From Acinetobacter piscicola (GTDB lineage: Bacteria; Pseudomonadota; Gammaproteobacteria; Pseudomonadales; Moraxellaceae): a stretch of 64,000 nucleotides of DNA. Position numbers and translations under genes: made by a program. The stretch's first letter is position 1. Every line of letters starts with the position of its first letter. Positions 1 through 8,484 of this stretch are shown one piece after another. Below the pieces are notes generated by a model. The model did no database searches, was not told where the DNA came from, and was given only the letters and a program-made list of their open reading frames with translations. The stretch is from the NCBI RefSeq assembly GCF_002233755.1, contig NZ_NIFO01000022.1:18683-82682 (forward strand), written 5' to 3'.

Positions 1-250
1 AATGACGATCTAAACAGTTGGCACTGACATTGAGTTCACCATCCGCGAACCATTCAATTTTAAAATTGTCTTTGTCATAGCTTGTATTTTTAACTTGAGT
101 AAATGGTTTCATCCATTCAAGTTTATTGGCAGCTTCTGCCCAAAAAGTATTTGGATCATCTATCGACTGCTGATAGCGTTCAAAATACTGTTGCTCATTG
201 GTTCTTGCTGTTTTAACAAATTGCTCTGGAACTGGATAAATCTCATTCAT
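1..250 (-). CDS. acs: Acetyl-CoA synthetase, N-terminal part (runs off the window)
   Basis: Only the first 83 codons lie in the window; the 3' part is beyond position 1. The protein begins MNEIYPVPEQFVKTA and continues with the N-terminal ACAS_N-type sequence (FWAEAANKLEWMKPF, then EWFADGELNVSANCLDRH) that precedes the AMP-binding domain of acetate-CoA ligases. The family makes acetyl-CoA from acetate, ATP and CoA in the cytoplasm. The ATG at 248-250 is preceded by AAGGAAG at a good distance, which fixes the start. The catalytic domain is out of view, so the call rests on the N-terminal region alone; a propionate-CoA ligase is a less likely alternative. Confidence 0.85.
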   Translation of the reverse strand, partial: MNEIYPVPEQFVKTARTNEQQYFERYQQSIDDPNTFWAEAANKLEWMKPFTQVKNTSYDKDNFKIEWFADGELNVSANCLDRH

Positions 251-704
251 AATTCTACTTCCTTGATTTGCCATCTCATCACGAGATATATGCCTACATT
301 CTTGATTTTATTACTTGCATGTACTCAGTATTACGATAGCGCATTTTGTATAACAATTGTGCTTTGGTCGTAGACGCAAAGTTCACTTTAACTGTCGTAA
401 TATATTGAGTCACTTGCAAAAACATTCGTATTTTCAATATTTATGCAGTTTTTTTGATCTTATAATGTGTAGCGCGCAGTGCCTATGGATTTTTTCAGAA
501 AAATACATTTTCTTACCGAAATCTTCAACCTAGAGCGTAGACGCATATACGTTTTAGGCTCTACATTATTTTTAATCATAAATTTTTTATATCTCTTAGA
601 AACTTTAAATGCATAAGTATTATCGTTATATATCTAAACTAAGAAATTCTGTAATCAAAGCTTAACTTATTTGAAATTTCAGGCAAAATACGCAGATCAT
701 TTTA
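251..704. other. Intergenic region between acs and mscS
   Basis: A 454-bp AT-rich region between divergently transcribed genes. It must hold the acs promoter on the minus strand and the mscS promoter on the plus strand. I see no coding potential worth reporting, no tRNA and no clear terminator. The octamer TAGACGCA occurs twice, near 371 and 537, without further structure. Confidence 0.4.
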
Positions 705-1688
705 TTGGACATTACTGTGGCTGAAGAAGCAAATAAATTAAGTGAAGTCGCTCAAGATACGACTCAGCTACTCCATTCCGCAAGTGAAAAAACCGCAAGA
801 ACGGTCATTGAACATACTGCAAAATATAATGATGCTTATACGACCATCGACAAAATTGTAGATAGCTTTTGGGAACGTGTACCCTATTTTTGTATTGCGC
901 TCGCAGTACTGCTCATTTTTTGGTTATTGTCCAAAATATTTAAATTCTTCGTCCGTAAAACATTAGAAAACCGCTCATACACTCGCCAAAACTTGGTTTT
1001 GGTGTTAAACCGTGTCGGCAGTAGTTTTATTATCTTCTTTGGTTTCCTCATTGCAATGGTGATTGCTATTCCTGGTTTTACTCCGGGTCAGTTGATGAGT
1101 GCTTTGGGTATTGGTTCTGTCGCAATTGGTTTTGCATTCAAAGATATTTTCCAAAATATGCTTTCAGGTGTACTGATTCTATTAGGCGAACCCTTCAAAA
1201 TTGGCGATGACATCATTGTCAATAATATGGAAGGCACCGTTGAAGATATTCAAATTCGTGCAACATTCCTACGCTCACCTGACGGTCGTCGTATTGTGAT
1301 TCCAAATGCAACGGTTTATACCAGTGCCGTGACTGTGAATACGGCTTATCAACGTCGTCGTTGTGAGTTTATTGTCGGCATAGGCTATGAAGACGATGTA
1401 CAAAAGGCGAAAAATATTATTTTAGAACTATTAGACAAAGATAGTAGCATTCTAAGCCAACCCGGTTTCAGCGTGAATGTCACTGCTTTAGCTGATTTCT
1501 CAGTCAATTTAAAAGTGCAATGGTGGGTAAATACCACTGAGACATCGACTTCTGCTTCAATTAGCAAAATTCAAGAAATGGTTGTTCATTCATTTGCTGA
1601 AAATAATGTGTCTATTCCTTATCCAGTTCAAGAAGTTAAAATCTATCGCAATGATAATGCTGAAGAAGAATCAGCCCGTGCTAAATAA
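705..1688 (+). CDS. Small-conductance mechanosensitive channel, MscS family
   Basis: Inner-membrane channel that opens on membrane tension and releases solutes during hypo-osmotic shock. The 327-residue protein has three hydrophobic segments at about 60-82, 104-122 and 128-160. The third is the glycine/alanine-rich pore helix (SALGIGSVAIGFAFKD), followed by the MscS beta domain with GEPFKIGDDI and the mixed C-terminal domain. The N-terminus has about 55 extra polar residues. The reading frame opens with TTG at 705; a GTG at 717 is an alternative, and neither has a strong ribosome binding site. It overlaps the convergent rsmE by 18 bp at the stop codons. E. coli MscS is slightly shorter (286 residues). 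Confidence 0.9.
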   Translation: MDITVAEEANKLSEVAQDTTQLLHSASEKTARTVIEHTAKYNDAYTTIDKIVDSFWERVPYFCIALAVLLIFWLLSKIFKFFVRKTLENRSYTRQNLVLVLNRVGSSFIIFFGFLIAMVIAIPGFTPGQLMSALGIGSVAIGFAFKDIFQNMLSGVLILLGEPFKIGDDIIVNNMEGTVEDIQIRATFLRSPDGRRIVIPNATVYTSAVTVNTAYQRRRCEFIVGIGYEDDVQKAKNIILELLDKDSSILSQPGFSVNVTALADFSVNLKVQWWVNTTETSTSASISKIQEMVVHSFAENNVSIPYPVQEVKIYRNDNAEEESARAK

Positions 1689-2384
1689 TCTTCCTAGCAC
1701 ATAAGGAATCACGGTTTCAGTACGAATAATACGGTTGCCTAAGCTCACAGCTTGGCAGCCGTTTTTTACAAGTAAATCAACTTCATAAGGAATAAAACCA
1801 CCTTCTGGACCAATGATTACTGTACACGGATGATCAATCGCAAAAGGCATACTTAGTTCCGCATAAGGATGCGCCACATAAGCTGGAGATTGTGCTGTAA
1901 TTAAAGTTGGGAGGATATCTTCCGTAAAAGGTTTAAAGCGTTTATAAAGCTCAATTTTAGGTGCTATTGTATCGCCTGCTTGCTCTAAACCTAAAGTGAC
2001 ATAATGATCAAGCTGTTGTAAAAAAGGCGTTTGCCAATAACTTTTATCTACTCGATAACTGTGGATAAGGATCAACTTATCCACACCCAACGTCACTGCA
2101 TCCATGATTAAACGGCGTAAAACCTTCGGTCGGGGCAATGCCACAACTAAAGTCACAGGTAATTTTTGAGGTACTATTTCTTCTTGAATCGGTTTAATTT
2201 GGATAGAGATTTCTGTAATATGAATAATTTCAGTTAGATAACGTTTTCCATCACGAATACCGACTCTAAGTGTATCGCCAACTTGAATATCAACATGGGT
2301 TTTTAAATGTTCTATCTGTCTTTTGGCACTAATTGTCCAGATTTCGGATAAGGTTTGACGAGGATCTAATAAGACGATATTCAT
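1671..2384 (-). CDS. rsmE: 16S rRNA (uracil1498-N3)-methyltransferase RsmE
   Basis: Methylates U1498 of 16S rRNA in the assembled 30S subunit using SAM. The 237-residue length suits the family. The C-terminal half has the SPOUT trefoil-knot motifs: IGPEGGFIPYEVDLL near residue 190 and SLGNRIIRTETV near residue 215, which form the SAM pocket. The N-terminal part is the PUA-like RNA-binding region. The start is an ATG at 2382-2384 without a good Shine-Dalgarno sequence. The 3' end overlaps the convergent mscS by 18 bp. In some relatives rsmE sits beside gshB, which here lies about 30 kb away. Confidence 0.93.
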   Translation of the reverse strand: MNIVLLDPRQTLSEIWTISAKRQIEHLKTHVDIQVGDTLRVGIRDGKRYLTEIIHITEISIQIKPIQEEIVPQKLPVTLVVALPRPKVLRRLIMDAVTLGVDKLILIHSYRVDKSYWQTPFLQQLDHYVTLGLEQAGDTIAPKIELYKRFKPFTEDILPTLITAQSPAYVAHPYAELSMPFAIDHPCTVIIGPEGGFIPYEVDLLVKNGCQAVSLGNRIIRTETVIPYVLGRLFSTG

Positions 2385-2513
2385 AAAATGATTCTATCTA
2401 CTTTGCATAATTTTTAATGCTACTAACTCAATCTAGAAATTATACCGACAATATTATTAATTGATGTTATATAACAATAGCTCAAAAAAAATTTCAATTT
2501 TCTTCGAGATGAT

Positions 2514-2675
2514 TCATTGATACGCGTAAACGTCATCCGCTATTGTCTGAGGCAGAACTACATTTGAATGAGAATGTTTTTGCGATGAATCTAGTTCATA
2601 GAAGGTATTGAACGAGTTCAGCGGTGAGGAGCAAAGCTCCGCAAGGTGGTTTTCTTGCAAAGCTTCGCTTTTCAT
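2514..2675 (-). CDS. Short uncharacterised reading frame, possibly a repeated intergenic fragment
   Basis: A 53-codon frame starting MKSEALQENHLAELCSSPLN. The frame is open upstream of the ATG and reads STYFSFGK before it. Sequences of this YFSFGK type recur as short hypothetical frames between genes in several bacteria, which suggests a dispersed repeat or gene relic rather than a working gene. No Shine-Dalgarno sequence stands before the ATG. A GGAGC-AAA-GCTCC hairpin lies inside it. Low confidence that it is translated. Confidence 0.2.
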   Translation of the reverse strand: MKSEALQENHLAELCSSPLNSFNTFYELDSSQKHSHSNVVLPQTIADDVYAYQ

Positions 2676-2789
2676 TTTCCCGAAAGAAAAGTAGGTCGAG
2701 CTGAAGGCTTAACCCTAAATATAAACTTTAAAAGTAAGACTCTACTAAGTATTTTATCATTTTAAACATTTAGTAAATCATATATATCA

Positions 2790-2834
2790 TTTAAAATACG
2801 TAATACAGTTATTAACTGTATTACGTATTTTAAA
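2790..2834 (-). terminator. Perfect 22-bp-arm palindrome downstream of waaA
   Basis: The left arm (2790-2811) and right arm (2813-2834) are exact reverse complements around a single central T. The arms are AT-rich with the core ATACGTAATACAG. It starts 46 bp past the waaA stop codon and could end the transcript, although no separate GC stem with T-run is present. It could also be a binding site for a dimeric protein. Confidence 0.45.
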
Positions 2835-2879
2835 GTTGTATAGCAATTAAAATTCTTAATTAACTTACAGATAACTAGA

Positions 2880-4160
2880 TTATAAATACCCATCAATCAC
2901 AGCAATATGCTTCTGCAAAGAACCTTTATTGCGATTTAAAACCTCTATTGCATGCTGACTCAATTGCTGTGCAAAATTTGCATCTTCCAAACAACGTACC
3001 AATAACTCAACAACATCATCTGCTGTTAATCCAACCTTTACTGCATCCGCTTGTAAAAACTCATCAACAATCACTTGGAAGTTAAAATAATTTGGGCCAA
3101 TAATGGTCGGTACATCCAAAACCATCGGTTCTAAAATATTATGTCCACCACCTGGTTCATTCAACGAACCACCGACAAAACAAGCTTGACTAAGCGCATA
3201 CCAAAGCCACATTTCCCCCATACTATCGGCCAAATAAACTTGAGTATCTGATTGAATCGATTGGTTTAAACTACGTCTTTGGGTATTTAAATTCAAACGC
3301 TGTGCAACATGAAACACTTCATCAAAACGTTCAGGGTGACGTGGTACAACAATACATAGCCAATCTGGATGCTGATCTAAATAAGGCTTTAAGCTGGTTA
3401 ATAACTTTTCTTCTTCTGGAGAATGCGTACTGGCAATCGTCATGATTTTACGTGAATTTAAATTCCAATCTTGTTTTAACTGTTCAGCTTTGTGAATAAA
3501 TTGCTCAGGTACAGAAATATCAAACTTAATACTTCCCACGACTTCTGTACGATTATTTTCAATTCCAAGATCGATAAAACGTTGTTGAGTCGCTAAATCT
3601 TGTGCCAATAAACGATCCAAATTTTGTAGCATTGGACGAGTCAAGCTTGGTACTTTTGCATAGCCTTTGGCAGATTTTTCTGAAAGACGTGCATTGACCA
3701 AAATACATGGCACTTTAAACTGCTTGGCTTGATCAATTAAATTTGGCCAAAGCTCTGTTTCAACTAAAATCAATAATTTAGGTTGATATTTTTGATAAAA
3801 ATCAGCAATTAAATACTGCTGATCCGCAGGTAAATAGACTGCTTGAAACAATGCCTCATAAGGCGCTTTGAGAAATAATGATTTAGATCGAGTCTGCCCA
3901 GTCTTGGTGGTATTGGTGACGAGAACACGATGACCTAATTTTAAATAATGCTCAATCAAAGGCTGTGCTGCATTGGTTTCACCAAAAGAGACACAATGAA
4001 ACCAAATGGTTTGTATATTTTTAGGCGTTTGAAATGGGCCAAAGCGTTCTAGGCATTCCTGTTGATATTGCTGCATATTCTGCGCACGCTTTTTTATTCG
4101 CCATTTATACAAAGGTTTGACGATTGCAAGCGCTGCGTTATACCAAAAAGGAGTAGCCAA
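2880..4160 (-). CDS. waaA: 3-deoxy-D-manno-octulosonic acid (Kdo) transferase
   Basis: Adds Kdo from CMP-Kdo to lipid IVA on the cytoplasmic face of the inner membrane, an essential step for lipid A-core in most Gram-negatives. The 426 residues match the family. A basic N-terminal region (KPLYKWRIKKRAQN) is followed by IWFHCVSFGET, which holds the conserved catalytic Glu of the GT30 fold, and by the GT-B C-terminal domain with PRHPERFDEV and GGGHNILEP near residues 270 and 340. The start is TTG at 4158-4160, preceded by GAGG about 8 nt upstream. It stands alone, with lpxC elsewhere in the window acting earlier in the same pathway. Confidence 0.93.
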   Translation of the reverse strand: MATPFWYNAALAIVKPLYKWRIKKRAQNMQQYQQECLERFGPFQTPKNIQTIWFHCVSFGETNAAQPLIEHYLKLGHRVLVTNTTKTGQTRSKSLFLKAPYEALFQAVYLPADQQYLIADFYQKYQPKLLILVETELWPNLIDQAKQFKVPCILVNARLSEKSAKGYAKVPSLTRPMLQNLDRLLAQDLATQQRFIDLGIENNRTEVVGSIKFDISVPEQFIHKAEQLKQDWNLNSRKIMTIASTHSPEEEKLLTSLKPYLDQHPDWLCIVVPRHPERFDEVFHVAQRLNLNTQRRSLNQSIQSDTQVYLADSMGEMWLWYALSQACFVGGSLNEPGGGHNILEPMVLDVPTIIGPNYFNFQVIVDEFLQADAVKVGLTADDVVELLVRCLEDANFAQQLSQHAIEVLNRNKGSLQKHIAVIDGYL

Positions 4161-4369
4161 ACAAAATGCCTCAAAATAAATTTCATCGGCAAATATAACA
4201 GAGCCGTATTCAGTTGTTAATGAATAATGTTGTTAATGAATCATATTGAATGATTTGTTGTCGTACTCAAAACAACCGTGCAGGTTCTAATATTTCAACA
4301 CGTATCAAAATCTAGCCTTTCTTATCTGATTACTCAGTGAATACTTTTAAAGTGAGTCCATCAAAAAAT

Positions 4370-4403
4370 AAAGCTGTATTCATTCTCAAACAAATACAGC
4401 TTT
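4370..4403 (-). terminator. Rho-independent-type terminator after the OYE reductase gene
   Basis: The arms AAAGCTGTATT (4370-4380) and AATACAGCTTT (4393-4403) form a stem on the minus strand, followed by a T-rich stretch (ATTTTTTG). It lies 39 bp beyond the stop codon of the gene at 4442. Confidence 0.65.
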
Positions 4404-4441
4404 TGCATCACAGTAAAACATTAGGAAAAAACAACAAAATA

Positions 4442-5527
4442 TTAAGCAGATAGCTCACTTTCAGACATTTCAGCCAACGTTGGATAATCAATATAACCTT
4501 CCGCAGTCTGCGAACCGATCATATTTTCAAACACCAATTCATTCAAAGGTGCATCAGCAACTAAACGCTCAAACAAATCAGGATTGGCAATATAAGCCTT
4601 ACCAAAAGACACAGCATCCGCTTGACCCGTAGCCAATAGATCAATTGCTGCTTCACGGCTTAGACCCATATTGGCAATATATGGCACACCACCAGAGCGA
4701 GCTTTCATATCTTCACTGATGCTGTCATCTGCCAAATATTCACGAGTAAAGAAGAAAGCAATTTTACGTTTACCTAATTCTTCCAATGCATAACCAAAGG
4801 TTTCACGTGGATCAGCATCACCCATATCATGCTCATCACCACGTGGTGCTAAATGAACACCAACACGTCCTGCACCCCAAACTTCGATCAATACATCAAC
4901 CACTTCAAGGAGGAAACGTGCACGATTTTCTACAGAACCACCGTATTCGTCTTCGCGCTGATTGGTTGAACTTTGTAAGAATTGATCAATTAAATAACCA
5001 TTGGCGGCATGCAATTCTACGCCATCAAATCCAGCGGATTTAGCGTTAATTGCAGCTTGTTTAAATTGTTGCGTAATGTGATGAATTTCAGCGATTTCTA
5101 AAGGACGAGGTACCACATATTCGCGTTTTGGACGGAGTAAACTCACATGCCCAGCTTGTTGTACAGCACTTGCCGAAACAGGTGCTTCTCCACCGAGTAA
5201 ATCAGGATGTGAAACACGACCAACATGCCATAACTGCGCAACGATTAAGCCTTGTTTTTCATGTACTGCTTGAGTGACTTCTTTCCATCCCTCAACTTGT
5301 GCATCGCTAAAAAGTCCCGGTGTATTTAAATAACCATTGGCTTCTTCGGAAATAACGGTTGCTTCAGAAATGATTAAACCTGCACTTGCACGCTGTGCAT
5401 AGTATTCAGCCATCATTGCTGTAGGTACACGATCATCTGTTGCACGACTACGCGTTAAAGGAGCCATCACCACGCGATTTTTAAGTTTTAAATCGCCAAG
5501 AATCAGGGGAGAAATCAGTTCAGCCAT
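4442..5527 (-). CDS. Alkene reductase, Old Yellow Enzyme family (NemA-like)
   Basis: FMN flavoprotein that reduces activated C=C bonds and nitro-compounds with NAD(P)H, used against electrophiles such as N-ethylmaleimide. The 361-residue protein starts MAELISPLILGD and shows the OYE barrel motifs: LKNRVVMAPLTRSRA, AQLWHVGRVSH, VELHAANGYLIDQFL (the His/Asn substrate pair) and YGGSVENRARF. The frame is open 27 codons further upstream, but the ATG at 5525-5527 has GAGG at the right distance and avoids overlapping the regulator gene, so I chose it. It lies 55 bp downstream of an ArsR-type gene on the same strand, which suggests one operon under that regulator. Confidence 0.92.
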   Translation of the reverse strand: MAELISPLILGDLKLKNRVVMAPLTRSRATDDRVPTAMMAEYYAQRASAGLIISEATVISEEANGYLNTPGLFSDAQVEGWKEVTQAVHEKQGLIVAQLWHVGRVSHPDLLGGEAPVSASAVQQAGHVSLLRPKREYVVPRPLEIAEIHHITQQFKQAAINAKSAGFDGVELHAANGYLIDQFLQSSTNQREDEYGGSVENRARFLLEVVDVLIEVWGAGRVGVHLAPRGDEHDMGDADPRETFGYALEELGKRKIAFFFTREYLADDSISEDMKARSGGVPYIANMGLSREAAIDLLATGQADAVSFGKAYIANPDLFERLVADAPLNELVFENMIGSQTAEGYIDYPTLAEMSESELSA

Positions 5528-5582
5528 GTTAACCTCATGACTCACTTTTTCCATTCTATAAATATTAAATAGTGAAAAGAAT

Positions 5583-5897
5583 TTAAAGTGAGCTGTGTAG
5601 ATATTCAATATATTGCTGAATTAGAGCTTCATTGCGAGAAAAATATGACCATTGACCATATTTTTCTGCCTGAATTAAACCTGCCTGTTGTAATACAGAT
5701 AAATGATTAGACATCGTTGACTGAGAGACATTACCGAGTTTTTCGATATTCCCTGCACAGACACCACGATTAAAGCCACCGCATTGCTCTTCCGATAAAA
5801 ACTGTTGTGGGTTTTTCAACCACTCCAGTATTTGTCGTCGAGTCGGATTTGCCAATGCTTTAAAAATTAAATCAATATCCATCTTAGACACATTCAA
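5583..5897 (-). CDS. ArsR-family transcriptional regulator with a two-cysteine insert
   Basis: A 104-residue winged-helix DNA-binding protein. The fold is marked by FKALANPTRRQILEWL, the recognition region VSQSTMSNHLSVLQQAGLI (residues about 57-75) and a wing (EKYGQWSYFSRN). Unlike metal-sensing ArsR proteins it lacks the CxC motif. Instead it has CGGFNRGVC, with Cys39 and Cys47 directly before the recognition helix. Sitting first in a likely operon with an Old Yellow Enzyme reductase, it is probably a thiol-based sensor of electrophiles or oxidants that represses the pair. A second possible start is Met6 (5882). Function is inferred from context. Confidence 0.88.
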   Translation of the reverse strand: MNVSKMDIDLIFKALANPTRRQILEWLKNPQQFLSEEQCGGFNRGVCAGNIEKLGNVSQSTMSNHLSVLQQAGLIQAEKYGQWSYFSRNEALIQQYIEYLHSSL

Positions 5898-6037
5898 TAA
5901 AAGTGCAAAGCTCTGTTCAGCATCTTGAATACACTATATCGTATTTTTTCGATTATTATATCGAATATTTTAGATATTAATATAAATAGCTGTTAAAGCT
6001 TTGCTTTTGTTAAGTATTTAATTTACAAACTTAAGGC

Positions 6038-7133
6038 TTATAGGCCTTGTTTTAAGCTTGCTTCAATAAACTTATCTAAGTCACCGTCCAATACTGCACC
6101 TGTATTTGAACTTTCCACGCTAGTACGTAAGTCTTTGATACGAGAGTCATCCAAAACATACGAACGAATTTGGCTACCCCAACCAATATCAGACTTGGTA
6201 TCTTCAAGTGCTTTTGCGGCATCATTACGTTTTTGCATCTCTAATTCATAGAGTTTTGCACGTAACTGCTTCCAAGCGTGATCACGGTTAGCATGTTGTG
6301 AACGCTGGTTCTGACAAGCCACCACAATACCTGTTGGTGCATGTGTTAAACGTACTGCTGAATCGGTTTTGTTAATATGCTGACCACCTGCACCAGACGC
6401 ACGATAAGTATCGGTACGAACATCTGCAGGATTAATATCAATTTCAATATTATCATCGACTTCAGGCGATACAAATACCGCTGAGAATGAAGTATGACGA
6501 CGGTTACCTGAGTCAAATGGAGACTTACGTACTAAGCGGTGTACACCTGATTCTGTACGTAACCAACCATAAGCATACTCACCTTCTACACGTATAGTTG
6601 CAGATTTAATCCCTGCCACATCTCCATCAGATTCTTCCATCAATTCAGCTTTAAAGCCATGACGTTCAATCCAACGCATATACATACGCAGCAACATTGA
6701 AGCCCAATCTTGTGCTTCTGTACCGCCTGAACCCGCTTGAATTTCCACATAACATGGGTTTGGATCCATTGGATTACTAAACATACGACGGAATTCAAGT
6801 TTTGCTAACTCTTCTTCACTTGAATCAAGTTCCGCTTGTACATCTGCTAGCAGACTTTCATCATCAACTTCAACCGCCAAATCAAGCATTGCTTTGGCAT
6901 CTTCAAGCTGATTGGCTAAGCCTTCTAAAACATTGATGACATTTTCAAGCTCACCTTTTTCTTTTGCCATTGCCTGTGCACGACTTTGGTCATTCCAAAT
7001 CGTCGGATCTTCTAACTCGCGGAGAACCTCTTCTAAACGCTCTTTCTTCAGATCGTAGTCAAAGATACCCCCGTAGTGTTAGACCACGGTCATTTAAGTC
7101 TTTTAGCTGGTTTAAATAAGGATTAATTTCCAC
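6038..7133 (-). CDS. prfB: Peptide chain release factor 2, with programmed +1 frameshift
   Basis: RF2 reads UGA and UAA in the ribosomal A site and triggers peptide release. The gene is in two frames. The first 24 codons, from GTG at 7131-7133 ([18 protein letters not shown]), run to an in-frame TGA at 7059-7061. Reading then shifts +1 and continues [13 protein letters not shown] to the stop at 6038, giving 364 residues against 365 in E. coli. The anticodon-like SPF motif ([13 protein letters not shown]) and the GGQ loop ([15 protein letters not shown]) are present. The residue matching E. coli K-12 Thr246 is Ala, as in most bacteria. Cellular RF2 level controls its own synthesis through the TGA. 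Confidence 0.97.
7059..7076 (-). promoter_or_regulatory. Programmed +1 frameshift site of prfB
   Basis: On the minus strand the sequence reads CGGGGGTATCTTTGAC. A Shine-Dalgarno-like GGGGGT lies 3 nt before the slippery codon CTT, followed by the stop TGA with C after it. This is the same arrangement as the classical E. coli site, where slow termination at UGA lets the ribosome slip one base forward. Confidence 0.95.
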
Positions 7134-7318
7134 GAGTTTTAATCTCACATTTGACGTTTTTTAATTCGGCAATATTCTACCACAGTGCAGAAAAAGTTGA
7201 GATATTGCATTTTTATTTAACAAAACAATTGACCTAAGTGCATTTTTTGTGAACAATAGCACATTATTTTAAATAAACACTAAACAATAGACAACAATAA
7301 CCCTTCCTAGAGGATTTT

Positions 7319-8176
7319 ATGAAACGTTCTTTTCTTGCTTTACTCTTAACAGCGATGACCAGTTCTAGCTTTGCCTATATTGCGCAAATCGATGCAGGTT
7401 ATACCTATACGAACCATGATGATGACTATACAGATTCTGACAATCAACTCAATCTGCTCGGTACATTTTATCTCGCACCCGTGCAATCCAAGCAAGGTCC
7501 TTTAAATGAAGGCGCTTTTTTAACGCATGCCAGTAATGTGTATGGTGCATACGATTATACTGAGCTTAAAAGTGACCGTTATGCCATAGCAGATCAAGTG
7601 GGCTCTACTGGTACTAGAAAAGATGAATTTGAAAATCATAATTTTGTGGTTGGTTTGGAATATTTTTATGAGCAATTCTATTTCAATGCAGACATTGGAA
7701 TGAATCATGAAAAATACCAAGAAAAAGAGCAGTTCTCTTATGGTTCTGACTACAATAAAAATGAATATGATCGTACCAATTATCGAGCTTTAGTCGGCTA
7801 CATGCCTATGAGCAACTTATTAATTGCTGCAGGTGTGGACGGTTATAATGGCGATGATGAAAACGATGAAGACAATGCTTTTGCAGTAAAAGCAAAATAT
7901 GTTTTTCCAGTCGGTAATGCTGACCAATATATTAACCTAGAAGCAGATGGAGGATTTGGTGATGAAGATAACATCACTGTTGGTGGAGATTATTATTTTA
8001 ATAAAGCATTTAGCTTAGGCGCTGCTTATAACTTTGAAGATAATGGCGATGACGATGTAGATTATTTTTCTATACGCAGCAAATACTTCTTAAATGACAT
8101 CTTTGCAGTCGGTGGTGCTATTGGTTTTGGCGATGATCTACAGGCCTTTAATGTCAATGGAACATTCCGTTTCTAA
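7319..8176 (+). CDS. Putative outer-membrane porin (Acinetobacter beta-barrel type)
   Basis: A 285-residue protein with a signal peptide (MKRSFLALLLTAMTSSSFA) and a mature chain of alternating beta strands rich in Asp, Asn, Gly and Tyr, ending in Phe (VNGTFRF), as outer-membrane barrels do for BAM recognition. It belongs to the putative porin family common in Acinetobacter. It is a paralogue of the next gene: both share Y..VQ.....PLNE.AFL..ASNV near residue 60 and similar C-termini. AGAGGATTTT precedes the ATG. The substrate is unknown. A terminator at 8200 separates it from its paralogue, so they are transcribed singly. Confidence 0.85.
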   Translation: MKRSFLALLLTAMTSSSFAYIAQIDAGYTYTNHDDDYTDSDNQLNLLGTFYLAPVQSKQGPLNEGAFLTHASNVYGAYDYTELKSDRYAIADQVGSTGTRKDEFENHNFVVGLEYFYEQFYFNADIGMNHEKYQEKEQFSYGSDYNKNEYDRTNYRALVGYMPMSNLLIAAGVDGYNGDDENDEDNAFAVKAKYVFPVGNADQYINLEADGGFGDEDNITVGGDYYFNKAFSLGAAYNFEDNGDDDVDYFSIRSKYFLNDIFAVGGAIGFGDDLQAFNVNGTFRF

Positions 8177-8199
8177 TATTAAACATGATTAAATTTTTC

Positions 8200-8227
8200 A
8201 AGGCATTTCTATACAAGAATGCCTTTT
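8200..8227 (+). terminator. Terminator after the first porin
   Basis: The stem AAGGCATT (8200-8207) pairs with AATGCCTT (8218-8225), followed by a run of T. It starts 24 bp past the stop codon of the porin gene ending at 8176. Confidence 0.75.
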
Positions 8228-8484
8228 TTATTACAAAATATGTTTACTATTCACTCAATCACCATCATTCTCCACACTATCTACACAGTTTTAATAAAAT
8301 TAAACATAGATAATTTTTAATATTTATCAAATATTTATATTTGATAAAATTACACAAACCTACTAAAACTACAGTTCTGTTACGTTGCTAATATTGACGA
8401 TATTTCGATTCACTCTAGACTTAAAGATGTAACAAAAAATTTAAAAAACTTTTTAGCCTAATCATTTCCAAAGGGGAAGAATCC
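8228..8484 (+). other. AT-rich leader region of the second porin
   Basis: About 250 bp of very AT-rich sequence between the first porin's terminator and the second porin gene. It is expected to hold the second porin's promoter and 5' leader. I see no other gene in it. Confidence 0.35.

Larger units (their letters stand above)
2385..2879. other. Intergenic region between waaA and rsmE
   Basis: Holds a 53-codon minus-strand reading frame (2514-2675) that resembles a decayed or dispersed sequence, and a perfect 22-bp-arm palindrome (2790-2834) just past the waaA stop codon. A minus-strand promoter for rsmE is expected upstream of 2384 but is not clear by eye. Confidence 0.4.

Noticed and set aside
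95..373. 92-codon plus-strand open frame across the acs start
   Set aside because: Antisense to acs and continuing into its promoter; low-quality composition.
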